Assembly (NCBI GenBank): GCA_021234155.1
Contig: JAJEKV010000004.1
Coordinates: forward strand, 13,110,716-13,174,715
DNA from: Isoetes taiwanensis
Lineage: Eukaryota > Streptophyta > Lycopodiopsida > Isoetales > Isoetaceae
Direction: 5' to 3'
DNA length: 64,000 bases
Below the pieces are notes generated by a model. That model worked only from the letters and a program-made list of their open reading frames with translations. It was not told where the DNA came from and did no database searches. The position numbers and the translations under genes were made by a program. This document shows positions 47,793-58,539 of the stretch, piece after piece (position 1 is the stretch's first letter; each line of letters opens with the position of its first letter).

Positions 47793-49480
47793 TTAACACA
47801 ACAAAACTCTTCTAGATGCGATTCTTTGGGCAGCCCTCCAATTTTCCCTATCCTTCCTTTCCACATCCCCGACTTGTAATCCATGTTCTCCATGACATAA
47901 TGTAAAAACATGCCATACATCATTTAAAGTTACTAACTCATTACCCCTTGATGCATTATCCAGGGGAATTATCAATTTTTTTCCATTGTGGATGAAGTCT
48001 TGGTCATGAAGACCATACATGCTGCCACCATTTCTAATACTTGCATTAAAAACCCATCCTTCCCAAGGTATACGAAAAGTGTTAGCAGACCTCTTTGTTG
48101 ATGATAACCTTGCAACATGCATTTTCTTTGCCGCGCATCTCCATCAGAACTATGTCCAATTAGGGGCCCTAAAACTTTTCTTAAATGTATGTCCCAAAGT
48201 CTAAGCACCTCCTCCCATTGGCGTCTTACAAACTTATGGTTGAACTTATTACATGTAAGCTAGATCACCAAGACAAGCTTCGGTAATCGAGCATGCAAGG
48301 GATTAACTATGAGTACACGTGCATAATGTGCAATTACATTATTTGCAAATGCTTGTACAATGTGTTGATAACCATTATCTCCGATCCAACAGAAACTATG
48401 AAAGCAGCATCACATGCATGATCGTGTACCTTTCCACAAAATCCAACCAAGCCATCATCTCTTGCGTCCCATTGTACAGTCTTCTTTATGATAGTCTCAT
48501 CCTCTGCTACAGTGGCAGGCACATGTCCAAGTGGTAAGCCTAGATCCTTCATATGCTTTGCATATATTCTTGCTAAATGAATAAAGGTATCCTCTCTAAC
48601 ACCAACTCTATATATGAAACTCCCATGAGCAGAACACATCATGATGGATAAACTAGGGCCAGAAAAGTTTAAGGATAGAAAATTATGCATTCGTCGGCCT
48701 CCCCAAATCTTAATGGTCTCAAAAAGCTCCTTTGTTGTTTGCTTATAGCACTTCGCCTGTCCAGGTCTGACAATGTCCTGTGCAATGTCAGTAAGAAAAC
48801 TCCATAGTGCAGGCTTTCTATCAAACTTGCCTTGAGAGTGTGCCTCAACAATATCTCCACAGAACTTTTTCACGTCTTTTTGATACATGGATTCACACAG
48901 AGTATCACGCATTGATCGTTAGGTCGTAGACAATGTGACACTTGCCCCTTGGATATTGTGCCCCTTGCCACTTTCAATATCTCTCTGTTGGTCATGTAAT
49001 CCATCTTCATACGTGTTTCTGTTGTTCTGCACCCTCTTGATGGTTTATCCTTTTGTCTATCAACTCTCATTCTAAATTCATCTTCCTTTGGAATTGACAA
49101 ACAGTAGCTGCACTGGTAATTTGTGAAGGATTTTCTATCGTTACTAACTCTTCTACATAACTTATGCCTAAATGTACCATCAATGGTAATAGGTTTTCCA
49201 TTTGCATTAAAATAACCTTGCAGGTTTGGTTCGCAGTACCAATTGACTCCAGGTCTTGACTCATCTAAAAATGGCCTCAAGTCCGTTATTCTAGATGCAT
49301 ATCTATATTTCATTTGCCAATAACCCCAACATAAAGAAGCCAGGCATGCATTTCCTATATTTCAAATATTTAACATCTACCGCTGTAATAAGAAAAAAAA
49401 GGGACTTTGCTAGAAGTAATGCAAACTTACTACTTTGATCGTTTGAACCTGCTTCACCGGCTTTAGATGATGTAGCTGCA
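47793..49480 (-). pseudogene. transposase-like gene of unassigned DNA-transposon type (copy B)
   Basis: Pieces in order on the minus strand: a small leading exon candidate (FIAATSSKAGEAGSNDQSS, about 49,490-49,440); 49,313-48,870 with RPFLDESRPGVNWYCEP, ITIDGTFRHKLCRR and a CxxC (YQCSYC); 48,912-48,334, 192 open codons with FGGRRMHNFL-like text (WGGRRMHNFLSLNFSG) and TVAEDETIIKK; then, after an in-frame TAG, RRQWEEVLRLWD and GHSSDGDARQRK; and last, in another phase, GLHDQDFIHNGKKL and DVERKDRENWRAAQRIASRR. Acidic residues in 'AEDE', 'SSDGD' and 'HDQDFIH' could be a DDE-type RNase H-fold triad. I do not recognise the family and no terminal inverted repeats were found. The TAG and the late frameshift occur in both copies. 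Confidence 0.55.
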
Positions 49481-49883
49481 ATAAAAAGATCCAAATGTTC
49501 TATTATGTCTCGAGTGATAATCGCGTAGCAAGTTATATATTGTCTACAAAAATACGAACACTATTAAAACATGCATTCAAGCTATTTTACGGATCAATCA
49601 TTTTTCACAAATAAGAAATTAGAAGGACTATATCACAGAATTTTTACAACAGGAATTAAATGTTGATAACCAAATAAAGCATTTGGGGAGCTAAAGCAGC
49701 TGCTTTCAACGCTGCAAATTACATCTGTAGCAATCACAACAGATACCACCTTATATAAATTCCACGAGACTTTTGCTAAAAAATACGTATAATAAAGGTC
49801 TTTATTTCTTTTAGAATTTGTATATGCTATTGGATATGCACGAGCACTACAAAATAAGGATAAACCATGCTTCAGCATACAGG

Positions 49884-51947
49884 AAGTAATGATAACGCTA
49901 AACAGGGTGGCTAATCACAAAGCCCCAGACCTATACGGGCTAACAGTGGAGTTACTAAAGTGTGCTGAAATAGCAATAGTGAAACAGGTCACCGACATTT
50001 TCAATGGGATAATACATACAGGTCTTCCAGACAAGTGGACATACTTGAGGGTCATACCCTACGGGGGGGGGACAAGAATCCAAAAATTTTGGGCGATAAT
50101 GGTAAGCTCGATCTTACTAAAATGGTTCGGAAAAGCCCCGGACAAGCAAATTGAAACAATGGGCGGCGGGGAATATGAGGGCATAGGGGTGAAAGGTTTC
50201 GCACCGAGAACACTCAACCACAGACCATCTAGTAACCCTACGTATATTAATAGAGCATAACAGAGCCCAGTGAAAGAAAGTAATTTGCTGCTTTGTGGAT
50301 TTTAGGAAGGCATTCGATATACAGTACCGAGGGAGAAACTATTACAAAGATTGATAGACATGCAAGCCCCAGAAAACATGATAGGATCGATTGCAAGACG
50401 CCCCCTATCTCCGACCCTATTCGGGATATACATAGATGCGTTGCAGGGCTACATAGCAGAACAACAGGGGGACACACACGCCCCTACATTAGGAGACACC
50501 AAAGTACCTATTATGCTGTATGCCGATGATCTGAGCATGATGGCCACAAGGAACAAGGGAATGCATAGATTACTGAGGATACTAGAAACCTTCTACGAAG
50601 AAATAGGGCTAACAGTAAATCTGACAAAAACCAAGATAGTCATCTTCGGGCATAAGAATAAGCACAGACCCTTCAGGTATATGGAAACAGAAATAGAGGA
50701 ATCAACAGAATATAGGTATCTGGGGTACGATGCACACGGGACGGGAAAATGGGCTAAGGGAGCAGACACGAGGTTCCAATCAGCCATTGGGAGCTATTTC
50801 AACATGAAAAATTTCTGCAATAGAAGTAGAATAATTGATTGGGACATCAAATGTTACCTATTTAGCGCCGTAGTAGCCACGACGCAACTGTATGGGGCCG
50901 AAGCATGGGGGCCAGGCCTAACAAATAAAAAGTGGGACAAGCATGAAGGAATCCTTAGACAATGGCACAAACAGGAGTTTAAGGTACGGGCAAATACACC
51001 ACTAACAATCATGGTACTCGAAACTGGGCAGAAACCTATGGAGGTGAGGGCATGGGAGAGGACTATCAGATACCTAATAAAGGACAATGCAGGAGATCAC
51101 CAAGGAAAGCTGTCAAGCATTGCAATCATCGAGTCAGCAAAATCACACGTTCTTACAAACAGTGGGTGGTTTAAGGATGTAGCGAGATGGACCAGAGAAA
51201 TGGGAATGAATCTGAGTGACATAATAAATGGAAGGAAGAATGGGCAGATAGGGCTACCAGAGCATGGCTGCAAAAACACACAAGAACCAAGACACTCTGG
51301 CTCATGACAGTCTTCAATCCAGAACAACAGATAGGACACCAGATGTACCAAGATAACCTGCTGGGAAAATCCTGAAGAGACACCCTCGCAAGAGTCAGGA
51401 TGGGGAGTCATGATCTAAGAATTGAAAAGGACATGTGGAGGGGAATAGAACAGGAGTGCCGGATATGCAGAGTCTGTGACACTGGCAAAGTGGAAGATGA
51501 GAACCACATGATTAATGAATGCCCGATATACGGAGACATCAGAGACAATTACAGAAATATAAGATGGGGACAGCCAGTACACATTCTGATGACAAGGACA
51601 GAGACAATGGGGGACCTGGCAGATGCAATCCAGAGAATGACGATTAGACACAGAGAAGTACATAAGGAAAGAGGGATTGTAATATGAACCGCACAAGAGG
51701 CGACTCATAAACCCCACACAAATTGTTCAGTTAAAAGCTGATTGATAACGACGCACCACCGCACGGCCATGATGCCGATGTAAAGCGGGGTGCTAGTACT
51801 AATAGAATCAGTCTTTAAAAAAGGCTACAATTAAATCAGCGTGATGTGCTAGTAGCACCCTTTCAGGGAGCTCGCCCATGCTACATAAGTCCAGGGGCCT
51901 GAGGGCACAAGGGACATTAATTTCTATTCTATTCTATTCTATTCTAT
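49884..51947 (+). mobile_element. 5'-truncated LINE with intact YADD and (TATTC)n tail (copy B)
   Basis: Starts abruptly inside the RT domain (VANHKAPDLYGLTVELLK) and ends with GGGACATTAATTT plus five to six TATTC units (51,921-51,947). Length is about 2.06 kb. It belongs to the same clade as the minus-strand LINE at 53,499-58,345: both share SPTLFG(I/L)YID, a YAD motif, (L/M)(T/R)VNL(T/A)KTK and a terminal CX2CX9HX4C knuckle. Truncation at the 5' end is usual for LINE copies. Confidence 0.9.
49886..51687 (+). pseudogene. LINE reverse transcriptase and C-terminal knuckle
   Basis: RT pieces: HKAPDLYGLTVELLK, then GLPDKWTYLRVIPYGGGTR and IMVSSILLKWFGKAPDKQI, frameshifts between 50,150 and 50,350 (VDFRKAFD near 50,300), then one frame of 318 codons from 50,351 with LSPTLFGIYIDALQGY, MLYADDLSMMAT (catalytic YADD about 57-60 residues in) and GLTVNLTKTKIVIFG. 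A further frameshift near 51,300 leads to RMGSHDLRIEKDMW and CRVCDTGKVEDENHMINEC. The enzyme would copy the element RNA at the nicked target. It has no endonuclease domain because of the truncation. Confidence 0.88.
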
Positions 51948-52015
51948 ATTTTGTCTAGAGAGATTCTATAGGGTAAGGATCTGCAATATAGTAGGAGCAT
52001 ACCAAAACATACATG

Positions 52016-52412
52016 TTAGAAGTGCTCAAATTATTTTATAAGCTTCAAAAAGATTGTCTCTAGGTCAAATTTGGTTGATATATATGCAAGGAGTGGTTCA
52101 ATAGAAGCCTCAGGTTCTTTGATAAGATGCCACTTTAAAATTCTTATTATGGACATCAACATCTATTACAAGCAAACCAAACTAAGACTCTCCTAGCAAA
52201 ACCATCAAACAAGCATCTTTACTACCTCAATTGGTAGGACCATTGGAATTGCTATAGTGTTGGCATTCTTTGACAAGATACTAGTTGGAGATGTCTAATC
52301 ATGGATATCAACATCTATTACAAGCAAGGCAAACTACAATTATCTGAGACAAACTATTGAAGAATCATCTTTACTACTTCAATTGGCAGGACCATTGGAT
52401 TTGCCATAGTGT
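52016..52412 (+). pseudogene. PPR-type relic with an internal duplicate
   Basis: In mixed phases one reads VLKLFYKLQK, then NLVDIYARSGSIEASG and FFDKMPL, which resemble the plant PPR pattern 'ALKLF..M...', 'LVDMYAKCGSIE.A..VFDKMP'. The following text contains a degenerate repeat: GACATCAACATCTATTACAAGCA at about 52,152 and GATATCAACATCTATTACAAGCA at about 52,303, each followed about 80 bases on by TTACTAC(C/T)TCAATTGG(T/C)(A)GGACC. PPR proteins bind organellar RNA. This piece has frameshifts in both copies and is a relic. Confidence 0.45.
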
Positions 52413-53037
52413 TAAAGGTAAAAGTAGAGAAATTGCTTGTTTGAGACAAGACTATAAGATGTTAATTTTATCCTTAGAATCGACATGGCATGATCTCTTA
52501 CAAGACCTTTATATGGCATCATGGAAAAAAATGAGGAGCATTGATGGCATACTAAACGCATCAAGTTCTTTTCTTCTTTCTTTTGGCAATCTGTCTTTAA
52601 CAATTCCCCAACCCTGCAGTTCAGCTAGTTTTCTTTTTTTTAGCATGCCAGCTTAACCAAGCCTACAAGCTTTCTTGCAATTCTAGCCTATCCATGTAGC
52701 ACCTCCACTTCAGCAAAAATTGATATGGCATTATCTTTCACCTATAGATCTTCTTTCTTCTTTTTTCTAGATCTAGGGCCAGCAAAATTAGATAATAGAC
52801 CAAAAACAGTCACGGAGATGAGGAGGTCATGAAATAACTTCTGTATTGCCTCAATGCCCTACCCCTTCTTCGACTTCTCCTTCAATGCTTCCCCTTCCCT
52901 CTAGCTTTTCATTTTTCCTTCTCTTTATTTTTTCAAGCCATGCTGGGGCCCGTGGTATGTTCTTAGGGTAGAGATGCCATTCCAGCAGCCTCAATCTTGC
53001 TCAACCGCGACAAGACCAGGTATGTATTTAAGCAGAT
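52413..53037. other. no gene recognised (copy B)
   Basis: AT- and pyrimidine-rich. The CTTCTTCGACTTCTCCTTC tract near 52,865 may be the pyrimidine tract before an exon at about 53,036, where TTTAAGCAG could serve as acceptor. Confidence 0.35.
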
Positions 53038-53361
53038 ATGGCAATTCTGCATGATGATAATGAACATGTGCAGATTATAGACCGTCTTTCAGGATTTGAT
53101 CTTGCAGAAGAACCTCCTGATAACTCAATGAGGATGACAAACAACATAGAAAGTCAAAGGGATTTCGATGACATTATGCCTAAAGATGAGGTTGGATTTG
53201 AGAATGGTCAAGATGATGCACGGTCCTCAAATATTGGCCTCTTGGGCATAAAGGATATTTCTGACATTGCAAAAAAAATAAAATCAGAAAGCTTATTAAA
53301 CATATCAAAAAGATCAGACAACTTGCTGACTATAAAAGCCCAACAGATGTGGTTTAGGTAA
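53038..53361 (+). CDS. unrecognised 107-codon coding-like frame
   Basis: ATG at 53,038, TAA at 53,359-53,361. The product starts MAILHDDNEHVQIIDRLSGF, continues acidic (DFDDIMPKDEVGFENGQDD) and ends with a basic amphipathic stretch IKDISDIAKKIKSESLLN. Composition (many Asp, Glu, Asn, Lys, few Cys/Phe) is that of a real soluble protein and unlike the chance frames around it. A possible acceptor (AAGCAG) lies two bases before the ATG, and TTTAG|GTAAAG near the end could be a donor, so it may be an internal exon. I know no family for it. It lies downstream of the MYB-like exon and between two LINEs, on the same strand as the MYB exon. Confidence 0.4.
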   Translation: MAILHDDNEHVQIIDRLSGFDLAEEPPDNSMRMTNNIESQRDFDDIMPKDEVGFENGQDDARSSNIGLLGIKDISDIAKKIKSESLLNISKRSDNLLTIKAQQMWFR

Positions 53362-53619
53362 AGCATCTAACCTCAAGTTTAAACTTAAGCATATATGTGC
53401 TGTGGTGTTTCTTTGAACTCCTACACATGCATACGACTGTTGACAGATTTGGGAAACAACAATATTCTGATCATTTTTGTCAATGCTGGTTGTTCTTATA
53501 TTAAGAATAGAATAGAATAGGTTTTTCACGCTGTACCATTGTATAGGACAGTTCAATACCGTCTCGGAGGACACAATTGAGTCCGTGCATCCATAACCTC
53601 CTGGAGGTATGACCCCAGT

Positions 53620-54080
53620 AAACCCACTGACGCCGTATTCAATAACTCATGCAATGGTTGGCCAGGCACTAGTAACCAAACATACCGCTCTCGGATATGG
53701 GCAAACGCTGGGCAAATCTAGAGGGCATGACATTCATCCTCAATGGCGCCCTGGTGGCAACACTGGCAAAGCCTTTGCTCTCATGCTTCCCGAGTTCAAC
53801 GTCCTGTCTCAATGCAGAGGTGATGTGCACCTGTGCGAATGGAAGCTATAAGTCTGCGCTTCTTCATGGGCAACTGGGTGTACAAGTACTGGTGTGGACC
53901 TCTCGTGAGCCTAGGATTGACTTGCTGCTGATAGTGTGCCAGCTTAACGTGCGTCAGAGCATCGACATCCCAAAGCTTACGAAGGAAAGTAGCATCTAGG
54001 TACAGCTTAAGGGCCTTGTGGTCTTTCTTTGTCCTTACATGTACGCATCTGTTTGCCTGTACACCCAGCGTGAGAATCAC
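53620..54080 (-). pseudogene. LINE ORF2 C-terminus with zinc knuckle
   Basis: MILTLGVQANRCVHVRTKKD leads to KLAHYQQQVNPRLTRGPHQY and MKKRRLIASIRTGAHHLCIE. After a frameshift the knuckle reads CQCCHQGAIEDECHAL, then an in-frame stop where Gln/Glu is expected, then ICPAFAHIRERY. The knuckle is probably nucleic-acid binding and is a hallmark of this clade. Confidence 0.75.
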
Positions 54081-54449
54081 TGAGCTTGCTTATCCTTCCA
54101 ACAGGCTTTCAGGCATTGGGGACCCATCGCCATGGCCAAAGCAAGGTTGGGCAAACGTGTATCACCCATGGCGACCACCTTCTGGAAGTAAATGATATGG
54201 CGTTCCAATGCAGCCCGTTGAAGGGGTAGAAAACCCTGTCTCTTGAGTAGGATCACGGTATGGAAGCGTGGACTTTACCCCAAGGGCTCGTGCAAGAAGG
54301 CTTTTTGCACCCGCCGAGGTCATTCAGTGTTGAGGGATATCACAGGACCCCACATACGCCCCATACAAAAGGACCGCTCGACCAAGGCCCAAGCGGGTGT
54401 GCTGTTGGCCCTGTGCATACAACCGCCTTGTGGGCTGTTGTTACGCATG

Positions 54450-55515
54450 GCATATAGTGCTTTCAACTTTGCCGTGACCCTTGGCGATGGCAAAGCATCC
54501 CAATGGGTGGTAGTAGAGAACTCGGTCTCTCTAGCAGCACCTTAGTTTTGGCCAAGTTAACTCTCATGCCAGTGAATCGGCAGAAAGTGTCAAGAGCATC
54601 CAGTTGACGTTGCATGTCCTCTGGAGTATAGGACAGGAGGTTGACATTGTCAGCATATATGAGTTGCCGGATTGTGTGATGCATGAGATGGGCCGGCGCC
54701 CGCACCTCCATGCTCAGAGAGCCAATCTTCTAGCTGGTCAATGTATAGGCCAAAGAGTGTGGGGGAGAGGGGCAACCCCGACGACTCAATACTCTTGATT
54801 ACCGGCTGTCCCGACGATGTGATACGGCCGAGCATGCCTCATATAGCCTATATCTTTGCATTACGCAAGTCAAGGGGGTCTCCACGCGCTGATGCGTCCC
54901 ATAACTTTGTCGGGGAACTGTGTCAAAAGCTTTTGCGAAATCCACGAAACAGCAGTACAGGTTTTGTCAGTGATTCCTGCTATCCTCAATCAATGTGCAT
55001 AGAGTGAAGATATGATCAATGGTGGAATGCCTGGGCTGAAAACACCGCCACACTGTGAGAGCTCGCGACGTCTCGCCTCCTCTGCCCATATTGTCGGCCC
55101 ATTTGCTCAAGGATGCCGGCCCAGAGTTTTGCAAAGAGAGAGCTGACCATAATAGTACGATAGTTGGCCGGCAGTGAGGGTCCCCTGTCTTGTATATGGG
55201 CACAACTCTACTAATGGTCCACTGCGGAGGGAAGCCTTCTTGCAATGTTTTATTGAATAATGCCGTGAGGACAGGCACCAGTGGGGGCCCAGCCCATTTC
55301 AGAAGTTTCGCCTGCATGCCATCTAAATCTGCTGCCTTCCCATTAGCTAGACGTTGTAGGCCCATGATGACATCCCCCTCTGCGATGACCAGAGCCATGC
55401 CTATCTGTGGAGGGACTGGTGTTTGGCCCTCGAGCGGGTCGTAAAGCTGTTGCAAGTACTGTATCCATTGTTCCAAGGTGATGTTCCCTATGGGCTGTGC
55501 AGTCTTGCTCAAGAT
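54450..55515 (-). pseudogene. LINE reverse transcriptase with YADN instead of YADD
   Basis: 55,512-54,967 is one frame: NITLEQWIQYLQQLY, NGKAADLDGMQAKLLKWAG, WTISRVVPIYKTGDP, and, after a garbled patch, QPRHSTIDHIFTLCTLIED. Further left follow VDFAKAFDT (near 54,930), LSPTLFGLYIDQLEDWL (54,780), and IRQLIYADNVNLLSYTPED with TGMRVNLAKTKVLLERP (54,680-54,500). The second catalytic Asp of YADD is Asn (GACAAT), and copy A shows the same GACAAT, so the active-site change is real. Without it the polymerase is expected to be dead. Confidence 0.85.
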
Positions 55516-55949
55516 CCTTCTCTAGAATGTCTTGGGGTGTCAATCCAGGAGACCAAACATCTGTTGCTGATGCTCTGCGAGGTATCTGGCTTTCTTGTTC
55601 TTGAGGAAGGAGCGGTATTGACTGATGGCCTGTGGGCGGGAGGTGGGATCAGTGATTTGCCGGAGTGTGCATTTGAGCTCCCGACACTCATCATCAAACT
55701 ATTTGTTGCGGGGGAAGGTGGTAGCGCCCGAGGTTCGCCGTGATCGGCCTCTCCCAAAGCATCTTTCAACGGGGCATGCGAGAAGCGGTGTGAGTCGGTG
55801 GCGATTCTTTGTTGAAGTATGGGGAGTTGCAGCAGTCCTGCCAGGTCATGCTCAAGCAGCTGAGCATAGGTCCCTGCACGGTCGTAGTCCAGACGCAGCT
55901 GGGGCACCTGGGGCGTTGAGGCAGTAGGTGCACGGGGAGCTTGCCAATG

Positions 55950-56790
55950 GAGATGCACGAACAGGGTCTGGTGGTCCGAGTCTACTTCCTCGTTCCGAGT
56001 GTCTGTTCCAATGGAAAAATGGGTAACCAAGTGTAGATCCTGTTCCTCAACCAACAGATAATCTACCACACTGGAGCCGCCCCCTTGGTTCTCCTGTCTA
56101 TAAATGCAGCAGCTGGAAGATGGCCATTGTGCCAACCCATTACAAATAACCAGGTCAAAGATACTACCCAAAGAACAACAAGCTGCGTGCCATGGCGAAA
56201 TATGGTTGTCGTCGATATCCTTGACCAAGCCACCTCTATGCGGGATTCAAGCGCAAGGCGCCCTGCCCGGGGCTCAAATTTTGGGATGCTTTCGGGCCTC
56301 GTCGTGCATTAAAGTCGCCAAGCAACATAACCTTGCCCAACTGTTTGTGCTGCTGTATGTCATCATATAGATAGACATGGGGCTCCAATCTATCCACATC
56401 CGAATGAGTGTTATAAAAGTTGCTCTCGGCATGTGGAAAGTAGCATGCTGCTATGAAGAGAATCCGCCCTTTGTCATGCCGCAGCGCACCCACAAGTAGC
56501 GATTGTACCTGTCTGTTTTGTGCAGCGAGACTGAGTGCCCCAAGGTTGCACGATAGTAGCAAGCAACCCCGCCATGCCCTCGCTTGCCTGTGCAATTATT
56601 GAACACCGAGAAATGCAGATATGGGAGGTTCGATAGTCTGTGCCCTGCATGTTCCCATGTTTCCATGAGAAAAATGAGATCCATATCTGGTGCAATAGAG
56701 TTGAGACTCTCCCCTTTCTGCCAAGGGAAGCCCCGATAGTTCCAAGATACCATCCGGAGGTACAGTTCCTATTTGTTGGCATTTTAGGTA
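55950..56790 (-). pseudogene. LINE APE-type endonuclease
   Basis: Starting near MPTNRNCTSG (56,782), the motifs of the exonuclease-endonuclease-phosphatase fold appear in order over several phases: MVSWNYRGF (WN.RG), MDLIFLMETWEHAG with the metal-binding Glu, GHGGVACYYR, FIAACYFPHAESNFY, VMLLGDFNARRGP (GDFN), GSSVVDYLLV and VDSDHQTLFVHL (SDH). It would nick target DNA to prime reverse transcription. All catalytic motifs survive; only the frame is broken. Confidence 0.85.
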
Positions 56791-56959
56791 GACGCTCGAT
56801 GATCTGTTCGGTTGCGTGGGGAGCGGTGCCGCGCTTGAAAGCAATTGCGGGGAGTTGTTGGAGCGGCGGGAGCGGGGAGGTGCGATAGGGGTCTTGGTGG
56901 CGAGTAGTGAGTGGCGAGTAGCTTGGCGCATTGCATGCGGTGACCTCGGCCCGGTGCCG

Positions 56960-58330
56960 ACTTAAAAATGCGAAGCTTGCACCGGACAGGCCTGCGACCG
57001 CCCTCGGCAGCGGAAGTCCTTGACTTGAGCCGATTCTTTGCCGGTGGGACTCCTATTGCATCGAGTAAGATCTTGGTGACATCTGAGTAGTCCCTTCAAT
57101 TGCCTATTACGACGCAAAATTGCCTCATGCGCTCGCATGTGCGCAATTTGAAGGTGACAACGCCTACGGCGATCGTCGCGTTGAGCCCCAAGGCGGCTTG
57201 CTTTCGAATAATAATGCCTTTGTAGTCTAAAATGCCATGCGAGATAGGATCGATCACGGATGCGCTTGGCGAGGTCCTGCCTCCTCAGGAGTCCACGCAT
57301 ACCACCACATTATGGCGTCGGCGGCCTGCGCTCCTGCTGCTCAGAGTCGCGGGGCACCATTATTTGCCAGGCCGGTGATGCTGTTAATGGAGTGTGTGGG
57401 TTGTTCACGGCAAAGGGTGGTATGGTGTGCGAGATGGGGCGGTGGTATGCTCTGCTGTTTGGTGACTTGTGGCTGTGGGGCATGTGTGCTTATGCGGCCC
57501 GTGTTGCGACCTCTGCTGCACTGCGATCGGGAGCCTAGCTCTGCTAAAATCTCTCGCCTGGCCAACTCATTAAATTACTGGGTAAGTAATTGTTCATGGA
57601 CCTTCGGCATGTAGGCCCTTGCCTTCTGGGTAATGGTTGCTTTCCGGAGCTCATGTATCTCACGATCTTGTGTCTCGGCTCTACTCACGTAGGGTTCTTA
57701 GCTCTGCGGCTGGCCGAAGGCGGCTCGGGCGTTTACCATTATTTTGGTGGCGGACCCTCGGACGACTTGAGGGGGAGATAGTTGTCACTGTATCCTGCTC
57801 AACACCCTGCTTGTCCCGTGCCATAGTCTCTATGGTGGTGAGGAGGGAATCCACGCGAGCTCACAAGTCAGCAAGGCCCTGCTTATCCTGTTGCCTCTCA
57901 AAGTGTGCCAAGCGAAGCCCGTCTTCTAACTGCTGCACGCGGGTCCCCATCTCTGCAATCCGTTGCCTTTCCGCTGCCAACCATCTTTTGAGCATGTGGG
58001 ACGCTGAAGATTGTATCTCTGCTGCCAGTCCTGCGATCCGGGTTCTGTTGCTCTCAATCTGTTCCTCCATTTGTTTGATGGCCCTCGTCTACGCCTGTGT
58101 CGGGCTTGAGCAGCCTTCATCCATTTCCTGGGTCAATCTCATAGATTGGGCCTTCGCCTGGCCCTCCCTCCTCATGAGGTTTCTCCCTTGTCCTTGTTAT
58201 CCGACCGGGGCCGTTTTTGCGGCAGTCCCTCCCCCTGGTTCTCCCAGGTGGGCTGGGGCTGGGGAATGTCTCCATCTAAATGGGGGTCTGGGCAAGGGGC
58301 TACAGAAGCGGCCATGAGGTTGTACGGTAT
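56960..58330 (-). pseudogene. LINE ORF1-like region with coiled coil
   Basis: 58,070-57,861 encodes MEEQIESNRTRIAGLAAEIQ and RQRIAEMGTRVQQLEDGLRL, a heptad-rich coiled coil of the kind found in LINE ORF1 proteins. Further left, 57,300-56,962 has an open frame that is arginine-rich (LAKRIRDRSYLAWHFRLQ, DDRRRRCHLQIAHM), fitting an RNA-binding basic part. Between them a proline/threonine-rich stretch is fragmented. No RRM or CCHC motif is visible. ORF1 proteins coat the element RNA. Confidence 0.6.
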
Positions 58331-58539
58331 GGAAGGGGATTAGAGGGCTAAAGGGCTATTAAGAATTGATAAATGTTTAAAAAATATAAACGATGCCCGC
58401 CCTGTGGTTGGCACGGGGGGAGGGGGGGAAGGGCGGGTTTGGAGGGGTTCAACCCTGTGGGGAGGAGGTTCGATTCCGGTTACTATCGGAATTTTTTTAG
58501 GATGGGCTTGCTTCAGAGAAGCTTTTTGGAATGGGATTG

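Larger units (their letters stand above)
53499..58345 (-). mobile_element. near-full-length LINE: ORF1, APE endonuclease, RT, knuckle, (TATTC)n tail (copy B)
   Basis: About 4.8 kb on the minus strand. From 5' (right) to 3' (left): coiled-coil ORF1 region (58,330-56,960), apurinic-type endonuclease (56,790-55,950), RT (55,515-54,450), C-terminal CX2CX9HX4C knuckle (about 53,790-53,730) and a tail of TATTC units at 53,499-53,520. The 3'UTR has CCTCCGAGACGG in place of the CTCCGTGGACG block of the shorter family members. Frames are broken in many places, part of it by sequencing error. It defines the parent of the truncated copy at 19,633 and of a sister lineage to that at 49,884. Confidence 0.9.
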
